Shown one piece after another: positions 34,282 through 42,531 of a stretch of DNA of 64,000 bases. The notes below the pieces were generated by a model. It worked only from the letters and a program-made list of their open reading frames with translations. It was not told the origin of the DNA and ran no database searches. This DNA comes from Carnobacterium_B sp040274945 (GTDB taxonomy: Bacteria; Bacillota; Bacilli; Lactobacillales; Carnobacteriaceae), in assembly GCF_040274945.1 (NCBI RefSeq), contig NZ_JBEMAR010000001.1, forward strand, positions 1 to 64,000, read 5' to 3'. The first letter of the stretch is position 1. Each line of letters begins with the position of its first letter. The position numbers and the translations under genes were made by a program.

Positions 34282-34685
34282 TCTTGCCTTTGCTTCAAAA
34301 TATCCGCAATTGTCTTGCGTGCAAGTTCATCTTTCAGCTTATCCTCTGCATCTGCTACTGCACGTTCGATCAAGCAGTTTCTGTTCCACTTACCATCATG
34401 AGACATCGTACAGTTCAGTAATGATTCATACCCTTCAATTGCTTGAATAATATCAAGAAATGTACATTCTTCTGGTGAACGCAGTAACCGGTATCCACCT
34501 TTTACTCCCGGAGTTGATGCGATTAATCCAGCTTTTGATAATTTTGTCAGTATTTTTGACAAATAAGTGGGGGATATTTTTTGGCGTTTGGCTAAATCTT
34601 CTACCCTGACTGCTCCACTGGTAGATTCCATTGCCAAATGAACCATAGAATGTAAAGCATAGTTTGTAGCTTTTGAGTACTTCAT
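34272..34685 (-). CDS. Rrf2 family transcriptional regulator
   Basis: 137 residues. Winged-helix N-terminus (KATNYALHSMVHLA, then ISPTYLSKILTKLSKAGLI) and the wing GVKGGYRL, typical of Rrf2. Cysteines 74, 92 and 104 are available for an Fe-S cluster or thiol sensing, though the spacing differs from IscR. It heads a leftward group with the oxidoreductase and methyltransferase and has a good promoter with an AGGTttACCT palindrome, so autoregulation is likely. Confidence 0.9.
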   Translation of the reverse strand: MKYSKATNYALHSMVHLAMESTSGAVRVEDLAKRQKISPTYLSKILTKLSKAGLIASTPGVKGGYRLLRSPEECTFLDIIQAIEGYESLLNCTMSHDGKWNRNCLIERAVADAEDKLKDELARKTIADILKQRQEKN

Positions 34686-34727
34686 TTTGCTCTTCCTTTA
34701 ATTACAGATTCATTTTGTCTTCAATTG

Positions 34728-34756
34728 AATATAAGGTAAACCTAACTTAAAGTCAA
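34728..34756 (-). promoter_or_regulatory. rrf2 promoter with palindrome in the spacer
   Basis: Minus-strand -35 TTGACT (34751-34756), 17-base spacer, -10 TATATT (34728-34733). The spacer contains TTAGGTTTACCTTA, a near-perfect palindrome about TT, the likely operator of the Rrf2 protein. Confidence 0.65.
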
Positions 34757-34848
34757 CACATTTTTAAGCAATTTAATGTATTTCAACTGATTAAATAATT
34801 TTAGCCAGTTTTAATTTTAAATAAATCAAAACTGACTCTTTACTTTCA

Positions 34849-35853
34849 TTATTGGAAATTAATAACTACTTTTCCTTTTGGATGTCCGTTTGCAACCAAA
34901 TTCAATGCATCGTTGATTTCATTCAGTGTAAATTCTGTTGGGTCAATGGCAGGAACAATATTATGTTCTTCAATCATTTTTGTGAGTTCTATTAACTGCT
35001 GACCATCCGCTCGTACAAACAAAAAGTGATACTCTATATCCCTTTTCTTTGCCTTACGGTCTAAGTTAGTTCCAGCTAGACCAAATAGTGTTTGTTTCCA
35101 TTTAGGAAAATCATGCTTTTCCCCAAATCGTTTATTGGGTCCGGCAATCAAACTTAACAACCGTCCACCGGGCTTGATAATAGATAATTCGTGTTCAAAT
35201 TCATCGGCTCCTAGTGTATCAATCACAAAATCGACGTTTTCTATCATTTCCCAATAGTTTTCCGTTTTGTAATCAATGTATTGATCCGCTCCAGCCGCAA
35301 GTGTTCGTTCCCGCATCGCTGAATTTCCTGAAACAATTACTTTTAAGCCCATCGATTTTGCAATAGGAACTGCCATTTGACCAAAGCTTCCAGAACCACC
35401 AGGAATAAAAATACTCTGCCCTTTTTTGGCGTTTAATTCTTCATGTAAGCCTTGATAAGCAGTTAATCCAGTAAGTGGTGCCCCTGCGCCAGTGACAAAA
35501 TCAAGATTTTTTGGCAAAATTCCAATCGCATTTGCATCAACGGCAATGTATTCTGCGAATGCTCCAATGCTTGCTATTGGAAGTCTTGTATAAATTGCAT
35601 CACCTATTTTAAAGTTGGAGACTGCTGTTCCGACTTCTTCAATAACGCCAGTCAGTTCGTTTCCAAGTGTTAGTGGCATATCATAATCCTGAATCAATTT
35701 TACACTGCCCGTAATGTTTAAAATATCAAGCGGATTGACTGCAGCAACTTTAACTTTTACCAGTACTTGACTCTTTTTTATTTCTGGAATAGGAATATCA
35801 ACGACTTCAACTTGAATCATTTTTGAATATTTCTTAATTTGCGCTGCTTTCAT
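34849..35853 (-). CDS. MDR/quinone oxidoreductase-like NADP-dependent enzyme
   Basis: 334 residues, medium-chain dehydrogenase/reductase fold. The cofactor loop is FIPGGSGSFGQMAVPIAK (about residue 150), and no structural-zinc cysteine cluster is present, so it belongs to the zinc-free quinone/enal reductase branch. Such enzymes reduce reactive alkenals and quinones. AGAGGA precedes the ATG. Directly upstream is the remnant of an old-yellow-enzyme gene with a TetR-type operator, so this gene is probably induced by electrophiles through the TetR protein at 36812-37384. Confidence 0.88.
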   Translation of the reverse strand: MKAAQIKKYSKMIQVEVVDIPIPEIKKSQVLVKVKVAAVNPLDILNITGSVKLIQDYDMPLTLGNELTGVIEEVGTAVSNFKIGDAIYTRLPIASIGAFAEYIAVDANAIGILPKNLDFVTGAGAPLTGLTAYQGLHEELNAKKGQSIFIPGGSGSFGQMAVPIAKSMGLKVIVSGNSAMRERTLAAGADQYIDYKTENYWEMIENVDFVIDTLGADEFEHELSIIKPGGRLLSLIAGPNKRFGEKHDFPKWKQTLFGLAGTNLDRKAKKRDIEYHFLFVRADGQQLIELTKMIEEHNIVPAIDPTEFTLNEINDALNLVANGHPKGKVVINFQ

Positions 35854-35856
35854 ATG

Positions 35857-35988
35857 TTATGTTCCTCTCTTTTTGTAACTATTATTTTTTACTTTTTCCA
35901 AAGTTGGATAATCTGTGTAACCGAAAACTCCATCTTTAACATAGAACGTTTGTGAATTTGCATCATTAAGTGAAGCTCCTATTTTCAA
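35857..35988 (-). pseudogene. 3' remnant of an alkene reductase (old yellow enzyme, NemA-like)
   Basis: 43 codons open on the minus strand read LKIGASLNDANSQTFYV, then KDGVFGYTDYPTLEKV. The TFY and GYTDYPTLE end is typical of the last residues of NemA-type alkene reductases. A stop (TAG) precedes the segment and no 5' part remains, so about 320 codons were lost. It ends four bases before the MDR gene, showing that the two once formed an operon. Confidence 0.7.
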
Positions 35989-35992
35989 CTAG

Positions 35993-36014
35993 TTTTAGAA
36001 CGTTCATTCTAAAA
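35993..36014. promoter_or_regulatory. TetR-type operator, site 1
   Basis: Palindrome TTTTAGAA-CGTTCA-TTCTAAAA. The core TAGAACGTTCATTCTA differs at only two positions from the site before the tetR gene (37448-37463). It lies directly ahead of the OYE remnant and MDR gene. Confidence 0.7.
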
Positions 36015-36033
36015 ATAATAAAAAATTTTAACC

Positions 36034-36780
36034 TTACAAACCTTTTAAAACAGGATAGATTTGATCTCTTAACGAAAATTCATATTTTCCATCAATAATT
36101 CCGATTATTTTATCGCTTTCGTATAGCGCCATCATGAATTCAGCCATTTCAACTGCTGTATGAAAATGACTCACACCTGTTTGGTAATCAAAATTTTCTA
36201 CATTATTGGCTCTGTCGATGAATTCTGTTTCAGTTACAGCTGGTGCTAAGATCTTCACGTTTAACTTTGCATCTTTTAACTCTTGAGCTAGTCCTTCAGT
36301 GAATGCACTGACATAATATTTTGAAGCTGAGTAGACTACACTTCCCAAGGCGATCACATACCCCATACCAGAAGATACATTTATTAATTGAGCACCATCT
36401 GTATCTGCGTAATTTCTCGCATATAAGGTGGATAAAATAGTCAGAGCCTTAACATTTACACTTAATAGATTCTCAATTTTAGCCAAATCCTCATCAACAA
36501 CAGCGGATGAATCACCTAACCCTGCATTATTGATCCAAGTCTCGATCTCATATTCAGACAAACTATCGTATAATTCATAAGTTTGTTTCGTATCTGACAA
36601 ATCACTGACTTTAATGATGACCTCTAACTGTTGATTGATTTCAATTACTTGTGTTCTTAGTTCTTCTAATTTCTCTTTTCTTCTAGCTACTAAGATTAAA
36701 TTCTTTCCTTTTCTAGCAAATGCTAAAGCTGTTTCGTATCCTATTCCTGAACTAGCTCCTGTGATTACTGTATATTTCAT
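36034..36780 (-). CDS. Short-chain dehydrogenase/reductase
   Basis: 248 residues. Cofactor motif TGASSGIGYETALAFARKG, an arginine-rich turn (VARRKEKLEEL) that favours NADP, NNAG at about residue 87 and the catalytic Tyr/Lys in YSASKYYVSAF. Substrate unknown. GAGGAGG precedes the ATG. It lies 31 bases behind the tetR gene, so both are on one transcript. Confidence 0.9.
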   Translation of the reverse strand: MKYTVITGASSGIGYETALAFARKGKNLILVARRKEKLEELRTQVIEINQQLEVIIKVSDLSDTKQTYELYDSLSEYEIETWINNAGLGDSSAVVDEDLAKIENLLSVNVKALTILSTLYARNYADTDGAQLINVSSGMGYVIALGSVVYSASKYYVSAFTEGLAQELKDAKLNVKILAPAVTETEFIDRANNVENFDYQTGVSHFHTAVEMAEFMMALYESDKIIGIIDGKYEFSLRDQIYPVLKGL

Positions 36781-36811
36781 TCTATTTCCTCCTCACCTTA
36801 ATAGCTATTTA

Positions 36812-37384
36812 TTAAACAATCGACAATGTTAATTGAATGATTGATTCCAGTTTACTTTTGTCATTAGTGGTTTTTGCAAGTACTCTGATTCCTACCAATG
36901 AATTATGGAGGTAACTTGCCACAGCTGTGATATCGCTCGCAGTTGATATTTCCCCATTTCGTTGCGCAACAGATAAAAGATCATAAATCTGCATTTCAGC
37001 GCTTGTAAACAATTCTTGAATCTTTTTTTCGACTTCTTCATCAATAAGAGCAAGTTCCGCAGCCGAATTGACAAGCAAACACCCTCTTGGCTGATCCTCA
37101 TTTTGTGAAATGGCCATTTCAAATAGCACACTCAATTGTTCTCTGATTGGCATGTCTTTTGTTAGTTGATTTTCAAATTTTTGGTGAATTATTTTCGCAT
37201 AACGATCCAATGACTGTAAAAAAAGAGCGTGTTTATCACCAAATGTATCATATAAGCTCCTCCGATGGATCTTCATCTCATCAACTAGGTCTTGAATCGA
37301 TGTCTTTTCATATCCTTGAGCCCAAAAAACAGTCATCGCTTTATCCAAAACTGCTTGTTCATCAAATTCTTTTGATCTCGCCAT
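36812..37384 (-). CDS. TetR/AcrR family transcriptional regulator
   Basis: 190 residues. N-terminal helix-turn-helix with GYEKTSIQDLVDEMKIHRRS and LYDTFGDKHALF, and a C-terminal ligand domain with Cys in PRGCLLVNSAAELA. Resembles TetR proteins controlling SDR and alkene/quinone reductases. Palindromes TAGAACAATCATTCTA before this gene and TAGAACGTTCATTCTA before the MDR gene are probably its operators, so it would repress itself, the SDR gene and the MDR gene. Confidence 0.92.
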   Translation of the reverse strand: MARSKEFDEQAVLDKAMTVFWAQGYEKTSIQDLVDEMKIHRRSLYDTFGDKHALFLQSLDRYAKIIHQKFENQLTKDMPIREQLSVLFEMAISQNEDQPRGCLLVNSAAELALIDEEVEKKIQELFTSAEMQIYDLLSVAQRNGEISTASDITAVASYLHNSLVGIRVLAKTTNDKSKLESIIQLTLSIV

Positions 37385-37447
37385 GGATCTAACTCCTTTC
37401 TTTTTCTGGTTTAAAACGGAGATACTTTTACCGTTATTTCATAATAC

Positions 37448-37463
37448 TAGAACAATCATTCTA
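37448..37463. promoter_or_regulatory. TetR-type operator, site 2
   Basis: TAGAACAATCATTCTA, 64 bases before the tetR start codon; a partial further copy TAGAACAATAATAG lies at 37483-37496. Shared sequence with 35993-36014 supports a common repressor. Confidence 0.65.
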
Positions 37464-37549
37464 ATAAGCTAATTCTATCATATAGAACAATAATAGATTT
37501 GTAAATAACAGAATAAACAAATGTAAAAAGGCTCTACTGCTTTTTAACT

Positions 37550-37582
37550 CAATACATGATTTTATGTAATTTAAGGTATTCA
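37550..37582. repeat. Intergenic palindromic repeat, copy
   Basis: CAATACATGATTTTATGTAA then TTTAAGGTATTC: left arm intact, right arm diverged. Follows a short A-rich/T-rich hairpin (AAAAAGG...CTTTTT) between the NUDIX and tetR genes. Confidence 0.65.
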
Positions 37583-37629
37583 ATTAAAGTTATTATCTTT
37601 TATAATCATAGTTGTGTGCACTCACTTTG

Positions 37630-38079
37630 TTAATCAATATTTACTAAGTGAGTTATATTATTTATATTTTTGAAACCAACTAGTTCACTAAAAACACTAG
37701 GTTTTAATTCATTTATGCCTTTTAAAGATCCCCATGTAATATTTTGATTATCTTTATCTACACCATGATATTCTTTTTTCTCTCTTATTTTTCCTTTATA
37801 AACAAAAAGAAATTCATGGAAGTCTCTTTTTGTTTGTTTTTCTAAGAAAAAATTTTCAATTACTGAAAAAAGTTCTACATCATAAAATTCTTCTTCTGTT
37901 TCTTCTAAAATTTCACGCTTTACTGCTTCAAGGGTAGTCTCTGAAAATTTTACTCTCCCACCTGGTAAAGAAATTATTCCACCAGAGTATTTAGAAACTA
38001 GTAGACTATTTTGGCTTTCTATCCATGCTGCTACTCTAATATTCAGTTTGCCTAAATCTGTATCTAAAGATAAATCCAT
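37630..38079 (-). CDS. NUDIX hydrolase
   Basis: 149 residues. Nudix box GGRVKFSETTLEAVKREILE followed by ETEEEF, about residues 40-62. Unlike the NUDIX protein at 22017-22511 in length and flanks, so it is not a recent duplicate. AAGGAG precedes the ATG. It lies 30 bases behind the GNAT gene on the same strand. Substrate unknown. Confidence 0.88.
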   Translation of the reverse strand: MDLSLDTDLGKLNIRVAAWIESQNSLLVSKYSGGIISLPGGRVKFSETTLEAVKREILEETEEEFYDVELFSVIENFFLEKQTKRDFHEFLFVYKGKIREKKEYHGVDKDNQNITWGSLKGINELKPSVFSELVGFKNINNITHLVNID

Positions 38080-38109
38080 ATTAGATTACTCCTTAACGTT
38101 TATTTAAAA

Positions 38110-38565
38110 TTAGAAAATCAATTCCATTTCAACAAATAAATGAACAGAGCCATTTGTGGCTTGCTGATATTCTCTAATTTTAGTAAAGCCTACTTTTGCG
38201 TATACTTTTTGGGCTCTAATATTAAATTTTGCTACACTTAAACGTGCAGTCGATGCGGAATAATTCTCCTTAATGTAATCCAAAATTAATAAAATAAATT
38301 GCTCGCCAAATCCATTTCCCGTCCATTCTGGTTTAATACCTACTCCAATACCTACTAAGTCAGTCGTCTGTTCTAAAACAAAAAAACCAAACAACTCATC
38401 ATTTCTTATAACTTGAAAATAATTACTTCCTCTTAATAAAGGGGAAATTATTTCTTCATAATCCTCTATATCTTCTGTCATATTATAAAAAGAATACTTA
38501 CCATCATATTTCCATTCATCAGCAATTTTTTCAGCATTATGTTGATTTAACTTATCAATTTTAAT
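38110..38565 (-). CDS. GNAT acetyltransferase with probable ATT start
   Basis: The first ATG in frame (38481) gives 123 residues but lacks the N-terminal strand. The frame stays open upstream, and an ATT at 38565 lies nine bases after GGAGG; it adds KIDKLNQHNAEKIADEW and KYDGKYSFYN, a normal GNAT beginning. Total about 151 residues. Acetyl-CoA loop IGVGIKPEWTGNGFGEQF and the C-terminal KVYAKVGF motif are present. Either ATT is used as a rare start or ATG mutated and the gene is weakened. Substrate unknown. Confidence 0.75.
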   Translation of the reverse strand: MKIDKLNQHNAEKIADEWKYDGKYSFYNMTEDIEDYEEIISPLLRGSNYFQVIRNDELFGFFVLEQTTDLVGIGVGIKPEWTGNGFGEQFILLILDYIKENYSASTARLSVAKFNIRAQKVYAKVGFTKIREYQQATNGSVHLFVEMELIF

Positions 38566-38693
38566 GTTCTTTTTCCTCCATTATTTGTTTTTTAATGTAA
38601 AAAATTGAATGATACTTATAAAATCAACTTACTTGATATTTGAGATATAAATTTTTTCTATTCACAATATCACAAGGATTAGGACTATATTTA

Positions 38694-38726
38694 CAATACG
38701 AGTACTATCTAATTTCATGTATTTAA
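38694..38726. repeat. Intergenic palindromic repeat, copy
   Basis: CAATACGAGTACTATCTAAT then TTCATGTATTTAA: right half identical to the consensus. Between the PHP remnant and the GNAT gene. Confidence 0.65.
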
Positions 38727-38806
38727 TTTTAACTAATTTATCTTTACAGACGTCTCACTAAGATTATCTCTTTGTTTTGAAATACTGTTAAATAGTCAAT
38801 AACATT

Positions 38807-39140
38807 TTACTCTAAGATATCAAAGACATCTCTGAAATGAAATTCATAATTCTTAACTATATGAGCATCTGATCCGACTGTAAAATACTTCCCACCTAGT
38901 GATTTATATAATTCAATGCCATATTCATATAAATTGACATTATTATACTTGTACATATTATTTCCATTTAATTCAAACGCTAAATCATGTTTTATTACTT
39001 TTTTTAAAAACTTTTATTAATAATGATTCAACTTTTTTTAAGTCATCTACGGTTACATCATGTACTCCACTTACTTTATAACTAATTCCTATTTCAGGAA
39101 AATAATCTAATATTAGTGTGAGAACAAACTCATGTATCCA
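38807..39140 (-). pseudogene. Degenerate PHP-domain phosphoesterase gene
   Basis: Reading the minus strand gives FPEIGISYKVSGVHDVTVDD, a frameshift in an A-run near 39003-39010, then KHDLAFELNGN, GGKYFTVGSDAH and an end FRDVFDILE before a stop. GSDAH is the C-terminal metal-binding motif of PHP (histidinol-phosphatase-like) proteins. The N-terminal metal site is gone. A complete relative lies at 44361-45200. Confidence 0.7.
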
Positions 39141-39143
39141 TAG

Positions 39144-39443
39144 CTATTGCATACTTTGTTGATCTTTTGCTTTCATTTTATCTAATTCTTTATTTATTGC
39201 CTTTTGTTTTTTTTCATAACCATTATTATAAACACCTGCCAGAGTAAATAAGACAAGTAAAGGCATTAGAATATCTCTAACAGAAAATGTCATTGTTCCC
39301 TTTATTATGAAATAGATAACTAGTCCTATAAAAATGATTGGAAGAATCATTCCTAATTTTTTATAATCTCTATATCCAAAATAATATTGCAAACAACCTA
39401 ATGTTACTAGACCAATAAAACTACTAATATATATCCAATCCAT
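39144..39443 (-). CDS. Small membrane protein in operon with DUF2089 regulator
   Basis: 99 residues with four short hydrophobic segments up to about residue 77 and a charged, helical tail KKQKAINKELDKMKAKDQQ. AAAGAGG precedes the ATG, two bases after the DUF2089 stop. Tight coupling suggests that the regulator acts on or with this membrane protein. No further family recognised. Confidence 0.65.
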   Translation of the reverse strand: MDWIYISSFIGLVTLGCLQYYFGYRDYKKLGMILPIIFIGLVIYFIIKGTMTFSVRDILMPLLVLFTLAGVYNNGYEKKQKAINKELDKMKAKDQQSMQ

Positions 39444-39445
39444 AC

Positions 39446-39727
39446 TTATACCTCTTTCTTATATTTTTTTATAATCTCATTAGCACTATCTAAGCTAATT
39501 TTATCTTCGATGACCATTTGCATAATTGAACTTACAAACGGATTATTTTCTTGATCAGAATACAATTTAACTTTATTGATTACTCTATCCAGTCTTAGTC
39601 TCACGGTTGGGTAACTGACATCATATACTTTTGCCAGTTCTTTTAATGAACCTGAAGCTAATATAAGCTGTCTAATAAACTCTTTTTCTTCATTTTCTAA
39701 GTAATCAAACCAAGGATTACTTTGCAT
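39446..39727 (-). CDS. DUF2089 family DNA-binding protein
   Basis: 93 residues. PWFDYLENEEKEFIRQLILA followed by a helix-turn-helix VSYPTVRLRLDRVI is characteristic of DUF2089 proteins, small putative regulators often paired with membrane proteins. AGGAGGG lies six bases before the ATG. First gene of a two-gene operon with the 99-residue membrane protein; upstream lies a terminator and a repeat copy. Confidence 0.8.
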   Translation of the reverse strand: MQSNPWFDYLENEEKEFIRQLILASGSLKELAKVYDVSYPTVRLRLDRVINKVKLYSDQENNPFVSSIMQMVIEDKISLDSANEIIKKYKKEV

Positions 39728-39824
39728 AGAAAACCCTCCTTTTAATTATTATTCATCATAATATTAACATAATTATAAACAAAATTAAAATAAATATTAA
39801 TTTTGTTTATTTTTATCTAAAAAG

Positions 39825-39865
39825 AAACAAAATAGTAAACCTAATTTAGGTTTACTACTTTGTTT
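39825..39865. terminator. Terminator behind the MmcQ/YjbR gene
   Basis: AAACAAA-ATAGTAAACC pairs with GGTTTACTA-CTTTGTTT across a short loop, T-rich on both strands. It abuts a repeat copy (39867-39899). Confidence 0.7.
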
Positions 39866-39866
39866 A

Positions 39867-39899
39867 AAATACATAAGTTTATAGAACTTCATGTATCTA
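39867..39899. repeat. Intergenic palindromic repeat, copy
   Basis: AATACATAAGTTTATAGAAC then TTCATGTATCT. Arms recognisable, centre diverged. Immediately beside a terminator, as in other copies. Confidence 0.6.
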
Positions 39900-39937
39900 T
39901 GTCTATTTCTTATATTGCTTTTAAAGAAATTAGATCA

Positions 39938-40294
39938 TTATTTTGTCATTTCATAACTTATATCAATCAAACGATATATTTCTTCATCCGAAACGGTTCC
40001 ATCTAAAATAACTGTTAACCAGTGTTCTTTATTCATGTGGTATGCGCGAGAAAATCCTTCTCGTGAAGACAAAGGAACAACCATTTCAGGTTCACACTTT
40101 ATATCTAGTATATCAATAACTTCATCGCCTTCTAAACCAACTTTATTTTTAGGCACATTCATGATAATCGCATACCATTTTTCATTATGTTTGTGTCGTA
40201 ACACTTCATAACTTGGAAATTTATCCCACAAATGCTCTGAAATAGTTTTATAGTTTTCTTCTGCGTAACTTAAAATATCTGAACGAGTGGCCAT
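39938..40294 (-). CDS. MmcQ/YjbR family protein
   Basis: 118 residues of the MmcQ/YjbR family, small proteins with a CyaY-like fold of unclear role, sometimes called DNA-binding. Family landmarks: FPSYEVLRHKHNEKWYAII, KCEPEMVVPL and YHMNKEHWLTVILDGTVSDEE (in two parts). GAGAGGG precedes the ATG. Single gene between the P-type ATPase and a terminator. Confidence 0.88.
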   Translation of the reverse strand: MATRSDILSYAEENYKTISEHLWDKFPSYEVLRHKHNEKWYAIIMNVPKNKVGLEGDEVIDILDIKCEPEMVVPLSSREGFSRAYHMNKEHWLTVILDGTVSDEEIYRLIDISYEMTK

Positions 40295-40365
40295 ACTATT
40301 ACCCTCTCTAAATTTAATGATTTAATAGATCCCAATTTGACATAAAATTCACACTTCATTTTTCT

Positions 40366-42279
40366 TTATTTAAATTTTAATAATCGGAGACCATTTAATA
40401 TCACGACTAAGGTACTTCCTTCATGAATGATCACACTAATTGCTATATCCGTTAATCCTAATAAGCTTACGGAAATTAGAAAAGCGACAACTATCATTGA
40501 GAAAATGATATTTTGCCAAATAACTCGATTCATTTTTAAAGAAATCTCATGAGCTTTTACCAATTTGGATAAATCATTTTTCATTAACACTAGATCAGAT
40601 ACATCTACTGCAACATCCGTACCATCTCCCATAGCAATTCCAACATCTGCCTTTACAAGAGCAGGTGCGTCATTTACACCATCTCCCACCATAGCGGTTA
40701 CACCATAATGTTCCATTTGTTCATTAATAATGTTAGATTTATCTTCTGGCATGACGTTCGCAATTACTTGATCTATTCCTAATTGTTTACCAACAGCTTG
40801 TCCTGTCATTTCAGAGTCCCCAGTAATTAAAGTGGTATGGATACCACACTTCTTGAAGTACTCTATTGTTGCCTTCGCATGTTCACTTGGAATATCCATT
40901 AATGCGATCAGACCAATTACTTTTTCATTTTCGGATACGTACACAACCGTATTACCTTCTGAAGCCCATTCTTTATTCAAACGTGCATAGTGATCCATCA
41001 CAGCTTCAAATGAAGTTGGTTTGCCTATCCGATAAGTTTTCCCGTTATATTCTCCTATCAAACCTTTTCCAATCTGATTTTCCACTTCAATAGCTAGTTT
41101 ATTTTTTGGTTCAAATTTGTCTAAAATAGCAGTTGCTAATGGGTGATTGGATTCTTTTTCAAGAGCTACTACGATATCAATAATGTTTTCCTCGTTCACA
41201 GAATCAGAAAAATAATAATGTGTTACTTCCGGTTTCCCTTTCGTTAATGTTCCTGTTTTATCAAAGGCAATGGCTTGAATATCGGCTAACTGGGACAAAT
41301 AGGCACTTCCTCTTGAAAGTACACCTCTTTTGGCTAGATTAGAAGTGGCTGATAACGTTACCGATACGGTAGCTGCTGCTAGAGCACACGGAGAAGCTGC
41401 TACTAAAAGGACTAATCCTCTATAAATACTTTGTGACCAGGTCAATTCAAAAAGCATAGGAGTTAGTAAAATGACGAGTGAAATGGCAATTAAAACAAAT
41501 TTAACATACTTAGGCTCAAGCTTTTGTATAAAACTAGATACTTTTGTTTGGTTCTCTTGATTTTGATTTACTAGTTTTATAATCTTTGAAAAGACAGTAT
41601 CTTTATTCTCTTTTGTAACTTCCATAGTGAAAGTACCAGTTCCATTAATTGTACTCCCAAAAACTCCGTCTCCCTTTGACTTCTCTTTAGGCATACTCTC
41701 ACCATTAATAGAAGACTCATCGATCGACGTAGAACCAGATACTATCACTCCGTCAATAGGTACTTGGTCACCATTTAAAACCTGAAGTTTATCTCCTACT
41801 TTTAACTCATTAACATCAACAATTTTTGTATTTCCATCTGGCATGATTAGCCTAGCTGTTGTTGGATTCATTTCCAGCAACTTGGTAATTTCCCTTTTAC
41901 TTCTTCCTTCAGCATAATCTTCAAGAAAGTGTGCTCCAGAGAAAATAAGGATCAATAACGTCCCTTCCCAAAAATTTCCTATTAGAGAAGCGCCTATTGC
42001 AGCTACTCCCATTAAAATATGAGAATTAGGTGTAAATTGGTGTTGGATTCGAGAGTTCTCGATCATTTCTCCAAGTCCTTCAAGAACAATGACATGATAG
42101 CCAGCACTAATTGAAGCAATGAAAAATAAACTATTTTGTAATACACTATTTTCTCTGATTAAAAATAACGAAATAAGCGACAATGCTAAACCAATAAAGT
42201 ACAAAGTAATTGGCCTATTTCCATGATCATGATTGTGACTATGATTTTCACGTGAAAGTTGCGCTTGAATCTCTTTCAT
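40366..42279 (-). CDS. Heavy-metal P-type ATPase (P1B, SPC type; Zn/Co/Fe efflux)
   Basis: 637 residues from the ATG at 42279, chosen for AGGTGATAG just upstream. Begins with a His-rich stretch (NHSHNHDHGN) and no HMA domain. Transport motif SPCALA, phosphorylation site DKTGTLTKG, HP motif ESNHPLA and hinge GDGVNDAPAL are all present. SPC in place of CPC marks the P1B-4 group, which exports Co, Zn or Fe(II) (e.g. Bacillus PfeT/ZosA). Divergent from an SmtB-type repressor that probably controls it. Confidence 0.9.
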   Translation of the reverse strand: MKEIQAQLSRENHSHNHDHGNRPITLYFIGLALSLISLFLIRENSVLQNSLFFIASISAGYHVIVLEGLGEMIENSRIQHQFTPNSHILMGVAAIGASLIGNFWEGTLLILIFSGAHFLEDYAEGRSKREITKLLEMNPTTARLIMPDGNTKIVDVNELKVGDKLQVLNGDQVPIDGVIVSGSTSIDESSINGESMPKEKSKGDGVFGSTINGTGTFTMEVTKENKDTVFSKIIKLVNQNQENQTKVSSFIQKLEPKYVKFVLIAISLVILLTPMLFELTWSQSIYRGLVLLVAASPCALAAATVSVTLSATSNLAKRGVLSRGSAYLSQLADIQAIAFDKTGTLTKGKPEVTHYYFSDSVNEENIIDIVVALEKESNHPLATAILDKFEPKNKLAIEVENQIGKGLIGEYNGKTYRIGKPTSFEAVMDHYARLNKEWASEGNTVVYVSENEKVIGLIALMDIPSEHAKATIEYFKKCGIHTTLITGDSEMTGQAVGKQLGIDQVIANVMPEDKSNIINEQMEHYGVTAMVGDGVNDAPALVKADVGIAMGDGTDVAVDVSDLVLMKNDLSKLVKAHEISLKMNRVIWQNIIFSMIVVAFLISVSLLGLTDIAISVIIHEGSTLVVILNGLRLLKFK

Positions 42280-42343
42280 ATCTATCACCTTTCTTAATAA
42301 AACCATCATTTTGGAATCGTAATGCTTACGAATTACATTTGAA

Positions 42344-42515
42344 TGAACGTTCATATGTCTACATGTTCATTATATTCCGCTCTATCTGATTTGTCAAAAA
42401 AATGTTATCTTATTTACTTAGTAAAACCATCCGACTATTTAACACCTCTTTTTACATAAAAAACTTGCTTTATAAAAATCTTGTGATAATCTAAATATGA
42501 ACGAACACACATATG
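42344..42515. promoter_or_regulatory. Divergent metal-responsive promoter region with ArsR/SmtB-type operators
   Basis: Inverted repeats around ATATGAAC occur on both sides: ATGAACGTTCAT within 42344-42360, ahead of the ATPase, and AATATGAACGAACACACATA within 42493-42515, ahead of arsR. These match ArsR/SmtB operators such as ATATGAACAAATATTCA in general form. The arsR promoter has -35 TTGCTT (42465-42470), 16-base spacer and -10 TAATCT (42487-42492). Confidence 0.6.
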
Positions 42516-42531
42516 AAGAGGAGAAAATTTT

